Below, piece after piece: positions 12,163-22,600 of a DNA stretch of 28,968 nucleotides. The position numbers and the translations under genes are program-made. The DNA is taken from positions 1 through 28,968 of the forward strand of contig MZNV01002062.1 in NCBI GenBank assembly GCA_002081555.1, read 5' to 3'. This DNA is from Protostelium mycophagum. Taxonomy: Eukaryota; Evosea; Variosea; Protosteliida; Protosteliaceae. A model generated the notes under the pieces. The model was not told where the DNA came from. It was given only the letters and a program-made list of their open reading frames with translations, and searched no databases. Every line of letters begins with the position of its first letter. Position 1 is the first letter of the stretch.

Positions 12163-12768
12163 AATCGCTTTGAAAGTTGAATGTGACGATTCAATGTGAG
12201 ATTGGCAAAAAAACTTTGATTTTGAGAACAAATTCCAGTTACTTATCTGATTCAAAGAGTGAGAAAATCGGGATACGTTATGTTACCGCTCATTCTGTTC
12301 AAATCAGCTGTCGAAATTCTTATTATTTTAGAGCACAGAATTGTCTCTATATGGAGCCCTCTATAGGAAATGCAAATAAGGCGGGTATTTAATTTCCAAA
12401 CAAAAAAATTCTTCTATAGGTGGTGGACCCATATGCAATAGAGATGGCATCACAAAGTGGACACACAGAGATCACAATTCAGAGTTACAAAAGCGTGAAT
12501 TCTTCATCTTATATGAACGAACCAAAAATAATTTTGAAAGTGATGGCGTCCGCGGCACCATCTGCATCATGAGGGCCTGAAGCTCTTACCGATGATGACA
12601 CGTGAGAAACCGCGACGGAATAATTTTCAAGATCTGTTGAGTTGAAAACGCGAACGTTCGAGTTGAAAAAGAGACCTGGTATCATCATCATCCTCTTTAG
12701 CCATCAACAGACACCATAAATTTCACAAGGCATTGCGGTCGCTTACATAAAAAACGGAAGACAGTAAT
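12163..12768 (+). other. Unresolved stretch after the histidine kinase; possible short coding exons
   Basis: An open frame runs from about 12177 to 12390. It can splice at a donor near 12391 to an acceptor TTCTATAG before 12421, giving a segment with GGGPICNRDGITKW and REFFILYERTKN and ending at a TGA near 12573. A second frame after the same acceptor, beginning VVDPYAIEMASQSGH, is also open to a stop near 12572. No ATG begins the upstream frame, so a 5' exon is missing or the stretch is not coding. I recognise no family. It could be a small gene, an alternative 3' end of the kinase, or the 5' part of the next gene. The remaining 190 nt before 12769 look like ordinary upstream sequence. Confidence 0.3.
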
Positions 12769-14811
12769 ATGAGCCACTCGCCGGAGGACTCGCAAAGGTT
12801 CACAGTCTGATTCAATGACCTTCCCTTCATCTGTCTTCCTTTGTATCACTGGATTGATTTCAGATGAATTATCCTCAAGATCTCACTACTTCAGAAGTCC
12901 TCAGTCTTTTCCTCCGGCCTTCTCACCCTTTGTTCGCAAATGCTTCGGTAGGAACAAACAAGGCGACTGTCTTCAACAATCTCAACACCCTAATACAAGA
13001 TGGGAGTGTTCATTTTCTTCATTGACGAGAGAGGACTTATTAAAACACTCGAAGAACATCATGAAACGGAACAAATGGAAAGAGGCTGGTGTGATCTCCC
13101 ATGTCTATCTTTCATTTAAGACACTGATCCCCCTAGTTGATAATGTTAGACCAGATGAATCTGATTTGTACCGTTGCGTGTACCATTCAACAGATAGACA
13201 CCATGTAGAGAATCATTACTGCAAAGGATCTAATCAAGAGATCACCTCCACCCCAGTACGTCTCATGTCCTTATTTTCTGTCCATCCTCTTCCATCGTTC
13301 GATCATGTCTGAACGAACAGAATGCAAATTTTTGATGACCTTTAAGACATTTTATTCACGCAACACCTTCCGTGATTATACGAAGACACAACCATTTTTC
13401 TGAGTTTATCTGAGAGTACGAAAAACAGATGTAGTCGTGCATGCCTCTCTATTACTAGCGAATCCCTCTTATCTGCTTTTGTAGCGCTCCGCGCTCATGA
13501 AATGGGCATTCTTTTTGATCATGATGATTATGATCGACGTCATCCTGATCCCTCTCAGACAAAAACTCGGAAATGGAAGAGGATGGATGAGGACGATGTT
13601 CATTCTACACCAGAAGAGAATAGACACGACATTAAGAAGATGAGACAAGATGCATCACTGTTACAAGGCATGTCCGGCATGTGGGAGAACCCTGCAGCTG
13701 AAGCACATGGCCCACAATGTAACTTTCGTTTTATTTTTATATATTTCACGCTCAATCTAAATTATTTATTTATTTATCTTAAAAAATATAAAATAGGTAC
13801 AGAAGAAAAAGTTGTAGAGGACTTTTCTAGAGTTTATATAATTGTAAAACTAATGTTTAAAATCTTTTTCATGATCAAAATCAATCATCAACATTATGGT
13901 GAATCACGATCATCTCATATCTGATGGACGATAGCGATGCCATTACCAGACACGATGAAGACTGAGGAGCTCATGGAGGTCCTTGAGAAGAAATTGGCCC
14001 TGAACCATGACATGTGCATGGCCGCTCTGGAGAAACTACACACGCAGGGTTTCAATATTTTGGGACCTCTGAGAGCGCTAAAAAAAGAAGCATGGATGAG
14101 GCTCGGTTTGCCCTTAGCCTTAGAAGAAGAGCTCAAAAGTCAAATCGCATTGAAAGGTGAAATTTCATGGAAATTCCAGCGAACTTTGGTGAAAAATTCT
14201 CGTGATATTCTTTGAAATTTTCATGAAATTTTGTGGTGAACAAGTTGGTATTTTTCTACGAAAGTTCCAACGAGAAAATGTGAAAGATGTTGCAATAAAT
14301 AAAGATAATTAAAATAAATAATAATTATTTCGACAGTCTACAACCCGTATTACATTCCTAGTAGTCCTAGTATGTGGGGTGGTGGCGTCAATCCATATTG
14401 GCAGAATAACAATAACTACAACTATTACCATGAGAACAGCAACGACCAAAGCCAAGAAGAAAAGCAAGGTATTTATTTATTTTTTCATTTTTTTGCACTA
14501 AAATTTTAAATTTCACCAAATTCTGATGAAATTCGAAATTGAGGAAATAAGTTTGTAAAAGTTGCAGTGGGGGAGGCAGAAGTTATGGATAGTGGCAGTG
14601 TATCACATATAAATAGTCATGAAGAGAACACACATATAAATAGTAATCATCTGGACAATCATCACCACCACGTCGACTCACAAGAAGGCCGCATAGGTGA
14701 TGTCCTTTGAGGTCACTTCGGATCGATTTGGACTGATGGAATGTAGAAGATGACGACGAGGATCAGAACTCAGAAAGAGGGCTGAAGCCAGAAGATAATG
14801 AGAATAAATGA
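12769..14811 (+). CDS. SAM-like domain protein with low-complexity Asn/His/acidic tail
   Basis: The proposed start MSHSPEDSQRFT (ATG 12769) splices in phase over 12805-12863 to 12864-12947. Next come introns 12948-12999 (branch-like CTAATAC) and 13091-13136, giving MGVFIFFIDERGLI and then GWFDNVRPDESDLYRCVY; this part loosely resembles a PAS fold, a weak call. The join between the 13137-13255 exon and the exon holding LRAHEMGILFDHDDYD (13487-13720) is not settled. From about 13955 the frame gives a SAM-like helix bundle, with FNILGPLRALKKEAW followed by MRLGLPLALEEELK. Later exons are rich in Tyr/Asn (NPYWQNNNNYNYYH), His (NHHHHVD) and acidic residues, and end EDDDEDQNSERG to a TGA at 14809-14811. 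SAM domains usually mediate protein or RNA contacts. It sits between two signalling genes, but a link is only inferred. Confidence 0.62.
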
Positions 14812-14889
14812 ATCAATGTGAACACATAAAAAATAATACCCACATGAAAAATTTCATCATTTTGTAAATCATCAGCATAAAGGTCACGG

Positions 14890-17800
14890 ATGGAGAAGCC
14901 GTCTCTAAGACACAGTGGCACCCTCCTCCTCTTGAACAAAGGAGGTGTCTTTACCAGCCCAAAATGGAAGAGTAAAAGATGGTCAATGGATGGCAACAAA
15001 CTGTTTGAAGACAACACACTCCCAACGACCGGCGGCTTGAGCGAGATCTCTTTAAATGAATACAGGGTGAGATGTCTAATGTCGGTACTGTCCGTTGTCA
15101 GCAGGAACGAACGATCGTCATCCGCTTTTACACATCACGAATGAAGAGTATCTCTTCATTCTAAAGCTGGCAGTGAATCATTGGGAGACATCCGAACTCT
15201 TAATCTTCGCAGCTACAGATCTTATCTGATGGTCAATTCGATCTCGTTCCAAAAGATCCGACGTCTCCAACCTCTAATCGTTTCAATTTCAAGCTTGATC
15301 CTTCGGAATCAGATACCGCGAAGAAGCAATGGCTCCGACATTTCAAGGTGTGTGGGTGGAGAACAATTTATCGCAGAGGTGTCACATGAGGTTGATTTAT
15401 TCAGAGTGCCACAACTGGAAAACCTTATAGACAGTCTGAGATCGAAGCTGAAGATCTTGAAGAAATACCAGAAGTACTCAGGAAGAGTATGCCTATCATT
15501 CTCAGATGATCACCATGATTGATATTCAGAGTACGGCAATCTGAGAGTCTATTTTCACGAAGAACATTCCAAGGTGATCCTCAAACGGATGACCGATTCG
15601 GGCGATAACAGTGCAGATGACATGTCCTCATTTTGTGCAAAAATCGAGAAACTGTGCCAACTCAAACACGATAATTTGGTAAAAGTGGTGAGTCTGCTGA
15701 AAAGAAGATGTTGTAAATACAGAAATTTGTGTATCTACAACCAGCCAAATTATGAGACTACAACGAACCATGAATGTCTTGTATGACAAAATTGAATGAG
15801 ACAGCACGGTTTCTGCTTGAGAGAGGACGGGCTGGACTTGGTATCTCAGTTTACTTGCTCTAAAAACACCCCCAAAAATTTATCCGAAATCATTTTGAGC
15901 AAGGTGAGATTCCTTGTTATTTGTATCCACGGCAGAGAATCTTTCTGTGGCGTATTGGTACCATAATGTATCATCTAGCGGTAGTTACCGCTGCCTTTTT
16001 CATGTGAAAGTAGTGGATGTTCATTTTCTTCCAGACTCTAGGTATACGAGATGTGTTGCTTTACACAAGGCTTATCGCGACCGGAATGAAATATTTGCAC
16101 AGTTCGGTAGGTTTTAGCATCTACAATTGTTCAGTTCCTCATTTGACTTTAAACAGAAAATTCTTCACGGCAACCTAACGGTAATATTTTCAACTGAACA
16201 TTCTGGCTAAGAATGAGTAGCCTCTTAATGTTCTGGTGATAAAGGAGGAGGATGTGGTTCAGATCGGTGATTATGGGTTGCAAAGTATGAGGAATCGAGC
16301 TATTTCCAAGGAAAATCTAAGATACTTGGCACCAGGCAAGAATTCAAATTTACAACTTTTTATATGAGTTGTACAATCTTAGCCCCGTACATTGTATTTT
16401 TAGCTTCCAGGGAAATTCCCGCCTGGGTTTCTCAATCCCGTCTGATTTGTTGTAGAGAGATGGCAATACGGGCGAGTTGTAGACGCAACAGAACAATCCG
16501 ACGTGTATTCTTTCGGTGTCATGTACGTGTCCACAAAATGACGTGTGATGACATCATCAGATTATGGGAAATTTTGGCGGGAGAGAAGATGCCATATGAT
16601 GTCACAGAAAAGGTCTGTGGTAAATTAAATACTCCCTCTCGTCTTTATGTACAGATTCTGACAGAAAGACACGTGTCTCAGTGTTTGCACCAAGATCTAG
16701 AAATTCATGCTGAAGATACCAGGGAAGCGCACTCCCTTCAGCCAGGGAGAAGACAGTACTTAACATGCAAGGAGAGCCTGACTGGATTATTTCAGTATTG
16801 AACAAGATCATGATGAAATGTCGGGCAGGTAAGACTCATTATCTCCTCATTATACACGAATAGGGTGGTTCTGATAACATGTAATTGAACACCATAGATC
16901 CTCCAGACAGACCGAAATTTGAGGATTTAGAAAGAGAAGTATACATGATTTGTGATGCAACAAATACATCGGAAAAGATAGGGTGGACAATGTTCAGGAC
17001 GATAATGCAGGTAGGCATTACCTTCTTGCGCAAAAAGGAAGGTCAATCTTTACAGGATAAATGTACGAAGATAGAGACTTTGAAGGTCTACCTCACCGCT
17101 GACTCAGAAGATGTGAGTCAAGCATTGTAGAAGGATGATTCTACACTTGAAATATAATCCTTCTTGAAAAACGGTAACAAATTCCAGGTGAAATTGAATA
17201 AATGGAAGAAGGCACAGATATGGTTCCAACCTCTCGCCAAGAGCATCGAAGAAAAGGACAAGTAAGGGTGTATAAAATCATTTTGCCTCGGTACATACGG
17301 TGGTATTTGCGTCACGTTTTTTGTGTAGAATTGCAGAATTATTTTTATTCTTGGGGACAAAATCTAAATCTGGACTATATTAATTGTGTGATTTATAGCA
17401 CATAAAATAGTAGAACCAAATCTTTACATTTTCAAAGGCTAAAAATAACTCATTGTAGATTCACTCTAGACCATATCTGCTCCGTATTGGGCCACTCGTA
17501 TTTCTTAGACGTCAGTGCTATCAGCGCAATCGTTTTGCTGAGGAATTCCCCAGCTGGAACCTTCTTCTTCCGGTTTTCGGACAGAATCGGTAGTTTCACT
17601 TTGAGTGTGAAAAATCAAGTAAGTATTTTTGGAATATTTTCAAAGATGTGTCTGTCAATCTACAATGCGAACTTTTTATTGCATTTGAAAACACAAAGCA
17701 AAACTCTTGACAAAATTCCGTATCTTTCAAGGAGAACTCAAATCTATGCAGCCATATAGAGAGCCCAGAGTTCTCGAGCGTGAGTTTACGATTGTTTTGA

Positions 17801-18300
17801 GGAAGAAAGGGATATGGTTTAAGAGCCAAGACTTGAACCGAATTTTTGACGATCTACACTCAGTCATCTCTTATTTCAAGGAGAATCCTGTGGTGTGAGT
17901 GACCGCCATTATCATATTTCAAATTTTGAATCCGGACAGAAAAACGGACACTGTACTGTTAACCGAACCTCTTGTGGTGCAGCGAAAAACGTCTGCAATC
18001 TTAGTTACCGGGGACAGGATGTCCCCACCTCCCTCCCCGAGTATGTCCCCCTTTAGATGTACATATTGTCATTTGACATGTTTGACAGGTATACCCAGGA
18101 CGATCTCCCGCACTCCCTCTTTTGCCAAAAGTCCATATGCCGTTGGGCCGGACGAAGCCCTCGAAGAGAACTACACAACACTACCTCCCTCTCCTTCTTT
18201 ATCTGAAAGTAGATCCATCTCTCGGTCTTACAGCGGGCTCCCGAGCCGTTCTGACGCCATGACTTTTGCACGAAAATGGGGTCTTGGTTTCATTCCGTGA
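14890..18300 (+). CDS. PH-like, pseudokinase and SH2 protein
   Basis: The N-terminal segment (GVFTSPKWKSKRWSMDGNKL, then TAKKQWLRHF) looks like a PH domain; one PH junction near 15065-15105 is unresolved. The kinase-like domain runs from about 15534 to 16980: VILKRM with the ATP-site Lys, a C-helix like KIEKLCQLKHDNLV, HGNLTPLNVLV at the catalytic loop (CAC 16166, Asn codon 16172-16174, where HRD Asp belongs), DYG for DFG, APDATEQSDVYSFGVILWE and PPDRPKFEDL. A linker with WKKAQIWFQPLAKSI leads into SH2: PAGTFFFRFSD, with the phosphotyrosine-binding Arg, GSFTLSV and FDDLHSVISYFKENP. The tail is Ser/Pro-rich and ends TGA 18298-18300. It should bind phosphotyrosine and probably lacks phosphotransfer. 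The kinase-then-SH2 order is that of amoebozoan Shk proteins; HGN recalls the JAK JH2 domain. The intron at 16336 uses a GC donor. Confidence 0.82.
15977..15992. repeat. Palindrome AGCGGTAGTTACCGCT
   Basis: Perfect 7-bp arms around GT, in the intron (about 15904-16033) upstream of the pseudokinase catalytic loop. It shares the CGGTAGTTACCG core with 23747. Confidence 0.7.
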
Positions 18301-18529
18301 TACACTGTACGAATAGAAATAAAGTATTGTACTTTTAATTTAGATTTTCGCAAGTGCAGGAAACAATGAGTAATTTGGAATTAGAAAAAAGTTCAATTTA
18401 AATACGGAAAAAAATGAGAATTCCAAAAAATAATTCGGGAAATCACTTTCACTGAACGAATCACTGACCACGAGATGGACATTATAATACACAAGTGTGA
18501 GCAAGCAAAAGAGCGAAGAACATGACGGG

Positions 18530-19198
18530 ATCATCAGGTCGCGAGAAAAGACAAGTTCGCCATCCCGAGGGTAATCGATGTTTAAAACCACATTTTTTTG
18601 ACTTTTCAAAGGAGAACAACGACCGGCGGTGCAGAAGGAAAAAGACAACCGCAACAAATTAATCGAGTTACAAAGAAATCAACACATCAACGAGGCAGTT
18701 AATACACTGCGATCATTTTTGAAGGATCGAGTCGCTTCTTCGGAAGTAAAGACATCAACAGCCGACTTCTCAGCTGACATCAAAGTGAGTGTAATAGACC
18801 AAGTCATCATTCTCATAATGCCAGGAAGAGAAATTGTGTGTCAATTTGTGCATTAGAGATGACACATCCTTCTCATTATCTGCCGAAGAAATTGATGCGG
18901 AGAAACTTTTCGTCAAGATCACCACTTACAAGCTGGATTTATCGAGCAAGAGGGCCAATACTACCGCTTGTTACCTCAATGAATTGAACAAGACAGGTAA
19001 TCCAACTCCTATCATCTGAATCTCATTTTTTCAGATTATTCACACGGACATGACTTTTGGTCTGAAGAAGTGGAATCATTCTGCTTCTGTATCGAAGTAG
19101 ACAACAAAAAGGCCCAGGCTGTGAGCAAAAAGACACTGGAAGAGATCAGAAGGGATTCTATGAAATCAGACAGATCGAAAGAGCGCCGAAGACAATGA
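18530..19198 (+). CDS. Small charged protein of unknown function
   Basis: About 190 residues over four exons. It starts MTGSSGREKRQVRHPE (ATG near 18530) and splices at a GTAATC donor to an exon starting at about 18611 (GEQRPAVQKEKDNRNK). That exon runs to an intron after FSADIK; then comes EEKLCVNLCIRDDTSFSL and, after a last intron near 18996, DYSHGHDFWSEEVESF, ending KSDRSKERRRQ at TGA 19196-19198. All junctions are GT-AG and in phase, so coding is likely. There is no recognised domain, signal peptide or membrane segment; the Lys/Arg/Glu-rich N terminus and basic C terminus suggest a nuclear or nucleic-acid-associated protein, which is inference only. It could instead be an upstream part of the SNF2 gene, but the stop and the 411-nt gap argue against that. 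Confidence 0.62.
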
Positions 19199-19609
19199 GG
19201 TGATGAATTCACTTTTCCACTTCCTTTTGGAGTTTCATCGATGTAACAGTCTCCAATGAGCCCAGGGAATATTGTTCTAATGTTTTTAGATAATTCATTG
19301 GAGCTGTACTACGTTTACCAGAATAAAAGATAGAGAATTAGACTTGCAAGTCTTACAATCTTTCGTGTTTTATAAAGAAGTCGCCACAAAAATTCAAATG
19401 AGAAATTATAAACCAAATAACAGAGTTTCAACATCTTTTTAGAAATTTCAGGACATTTTATTGTCTCTGTCATTTCGCAGGATTATATAATCTGCGATCT
19501 GCGGGCAAACAAACATGAAATTTTAATTCGACGAATTTCAACTTGAAAGTAATGTGCACCATTCCGGGAAGAGATCATTCATCGGCACACGGTCGATAAA
19601 GTCAACAAC
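19199..19609. other. Intergenic region upstream of the SNF2 gene
   Basis: 411 nt, AT-rich, no coding signal. It contains a perfect 14-nt palindrome, AGACTTGCAAGTCT (19340-19353). It should hold the 3' flank of the small charged gene and the SNF2 promoter. No RNA gene was seen. Confidence 0.5.
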
Positions 19610-22600
19610 ATGCTGACAAGAGCACAGCGTCTTAATGCGACTTCTTTCGACGCTGATCTCATTCAAGGTCTATCTTCAAAGAAGCCACAAAAAACAAAGA
19701 GGACCCAGGAACATGCAGAAGAGCGTATACTGAAGGCACTCAAGAAATCTAAAATTGAAGAGGAATTCAAGACGCATGACTCGATCTGGGTGAGGCATTC
19801 GCATGTACAAGTGTTCATATCACCTTAGGTCCCAGCCATTTCAGCGTCAGAAACTGTCTTACTTCTTCAAAAATTGAGATGTCCAATCACGTGGGACGAG
19901 AAGATCATCTCCAAGACTGTGAGTACAAGATGAGTTTCGGTAAATAATGAGAGCAGATAGGAGAATGGTATCAGACGATTCTGATCCGCTCTCACTATCT
20001 AAAAGGACAAAAATCCGACACTACAAAAGATGAGAAATTAGAGCTCTTCATCAAAGAGGGTGGAGAACCGAAACGAATCCTATCATTTGAGATGGGCGAT
20101 TACGAAGATCATGACGCCCTGGTCCATCTTTTAGAAAGAGTGAATGATCATGACATTTCGAGGTCTAAGTGGCGCAGGGTTTTGTAAACGTAACCTTTGA
20201 GCTGGTAGAGAAGGAGATAGTGCTGCAGGTTGGCATCACAGAAAGACACATCAAGCATGGCCAGGAATGTACTCAGTTCATCTCCTTGATGTATCGTCTC
20301 TACCGAGAGCCTCAATTTTCCTGGATAAAAGTGAGCCAAAATTGAATCTAAATGTTTGGAAATTAAAATAAATAATAATAAACAAATAATAAAATAAAAG
20401 GTGGACGAAAAGGAACTTCGAGAGAAAACAGCCATCTACAACCCGGAAGAACTGCTAAGTGAGTCACATGACCTCTTTCCCATCTCACCATTATAGGTCA
20501 GATGATGCCCGGTGAAGTTCAGAAACTAAAACAACCAAAGTCCATCATCACATCATTGAAAAAGCATCAGTTAGAGGCTGCCCATTGGATGATGCAGAGA
20601 GAGAACAGCGATGACTTGAAGATGATCAACCCTCTATGGGCAGAGCGGATTGATGAAGAGTGAGTCCATCTACAATTCCATAATTAAAAAATCAGAGGGG
20701 TCAAATTCAAGATCAATTTTTGCACTGGGGAGGTTTCTTTGGACGAGATATCTCAATTAAAACAACCAAAGTCCATCACCACATCATTGAAAAAGCATCA
20801 GTTAGAGGCGGCCCATTGGATGATGCAGAGAGAGAACAGCGATGACTTGAAGATGATCAACCCTCTATGGGCAGAGCGGATTGATGAAGAGTGAGTCCAT
20901 CTACAATTCCCATAATTAAAAAATCAGAGGGGTCAAATTCAAGATCAATTTTTGCACTGGGGAGGTTTCTTTGGACGAGATATCTCAATTAGATATCCCA
21001 ACGGGTGGCATATTAGCAGATGAGATGGGATTGGGTGCGTAACTGTCGTGTACACTTTCTATTTATAATTTGGTCTGAAAGATACAGGAAAAACACTTGA
21101 AGTGATCACGTGCATCATCTCGAATCCAAACAAGAAATTTAAACCAAAAAAACCAATCATAGTCGTTCCTGGAAAATGTGTCCGTTGTAATTGTACGTAA
21201 CGAGATATCACGATCAGGATATTCATCTACAACAGCAAAGACTGAGGAGACAGTCTGTAAAGATTGTATTGACTTCTCTAAAGAAGAGCCCAGAATGAGC
21301 GGGACAACACTCGTCATATGCCCCCTGTCTATACAACATCAATGGTCCAGAGAATTGGACCGACACGTCAAAGTGAGTCACACGACCTGGGATTCATCTG
21401 AAATTTCCAGGAAAAAGAGCTGAAAGTATTGATCTACAAGGGGATTGCGAAACAAATGATTACGCCTGAGCAGTTGGTCGAATATGATATCGTAATTACC
21501 ACATACGAGATCCTCCAACAAGACCTTCAGAGGAAAGATGTGAGTGGGAGGGATCGAACCTGGAACCCAGAGTGATGACGTCATCGTAGGTTTCCAACGG
21601 GTCTAGGAGATATGAGAAAGAATATCATTATGCGACAACACCATTGTTGAGTGTAATATGGTACCGTTGTGTTTTAGATGAATGCCAGATGGTGATCACA
21701 TCATTCTCTTTGTCACTATTCATGACAATTATTCATGCAAATCATGACAAAATAATCATAATAACCATGTCAACAAAATACCGGAGAGCATGAAATGACT
21801 CGTTGTAGATCGAGTCAACTGCCGCAAAAGCCTCGAAAATGGCGCTACTCCTCCCCGCCGTCCACAGATGGTGCGTGTCCGGCACACCTATCCAAAGAGG
21901 AGTCAGAGATCTATACGGCCTATTGTTATTCATGCAATTACCTCCATACAAAAACAAGAAGCTGTGGCTGAGGTAGGTGTGATATCTTGGCAAGAGGTTG
22001 AGATATCGCAGGTCTGTGGAATATCTCATCTCACAAACTCGTGATGAAGAGGCAAAAAGGCTGGGAGAGGTAATTATTTTAGTTTATTCACAAAATATCT
22101 ATTTTATTTTATGTTCCATATTTGATTTATTTTTTTTCACAAATATGTAGAGAAGATTGGTGGAAGCTTTGAGGCCCTTCATGTGGCGCAACACCAAGAG
22201 ATCCATAGAGAAAGACGTAGACATCCCCCCACAGACACACAAGTACGGACACATCCTCTCTACAACCTGACATTTTCCAGAATCATTTACACCGAACTGA
22301 ACGTGTTGGAACGTTTCAAATACGAAAAACTACGGAGCATGCTGGCAGATAAAGTAACAGATAACCATCTGACTTCATTGAGGAGAGTTGGAATAAACCC
22401 AGAGCATATAGAGGATAACGTTAACGACCCGCTGTTGCAGCAGCTGATCGAGATGCACAAGGCGGACTGCGAAAAGGTGATTTCTGTGAAGTTGTGATCA
22501 TTGTGTCTCCGGAGTTTTTCCGTGAGGATGCGTTTTGCTTTTTCTTCTGACCTCAAGAATTAAAATCATATTTTGCAAATTCTGTTATATTCAAAGTTTA

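Noticed and set aside
16700-16760. Apparent frameshift in the pseudokinase C-lobe
   Set aside because: A 35-nt GT-AG intron (GTGTTTGC...GCTGAAG) restores the frame from HVSQ to YQGSALPSAR, so no lesion is needed.
18340-18657. 105-codon minus-strand frame
   Set aside because: Low-complexity Phe/Leu/Ser translation of an AT-rich spacer, overlapping the supported + strand exons at 18530-18657.
21549-21575. tRNA T-arm-like GGTTCGATCC on the minus strand
   Set aside because: Only 3-4 stem pairs, no acceptor or D-arm partner, and it sits in a well-supported SNF2 intron.
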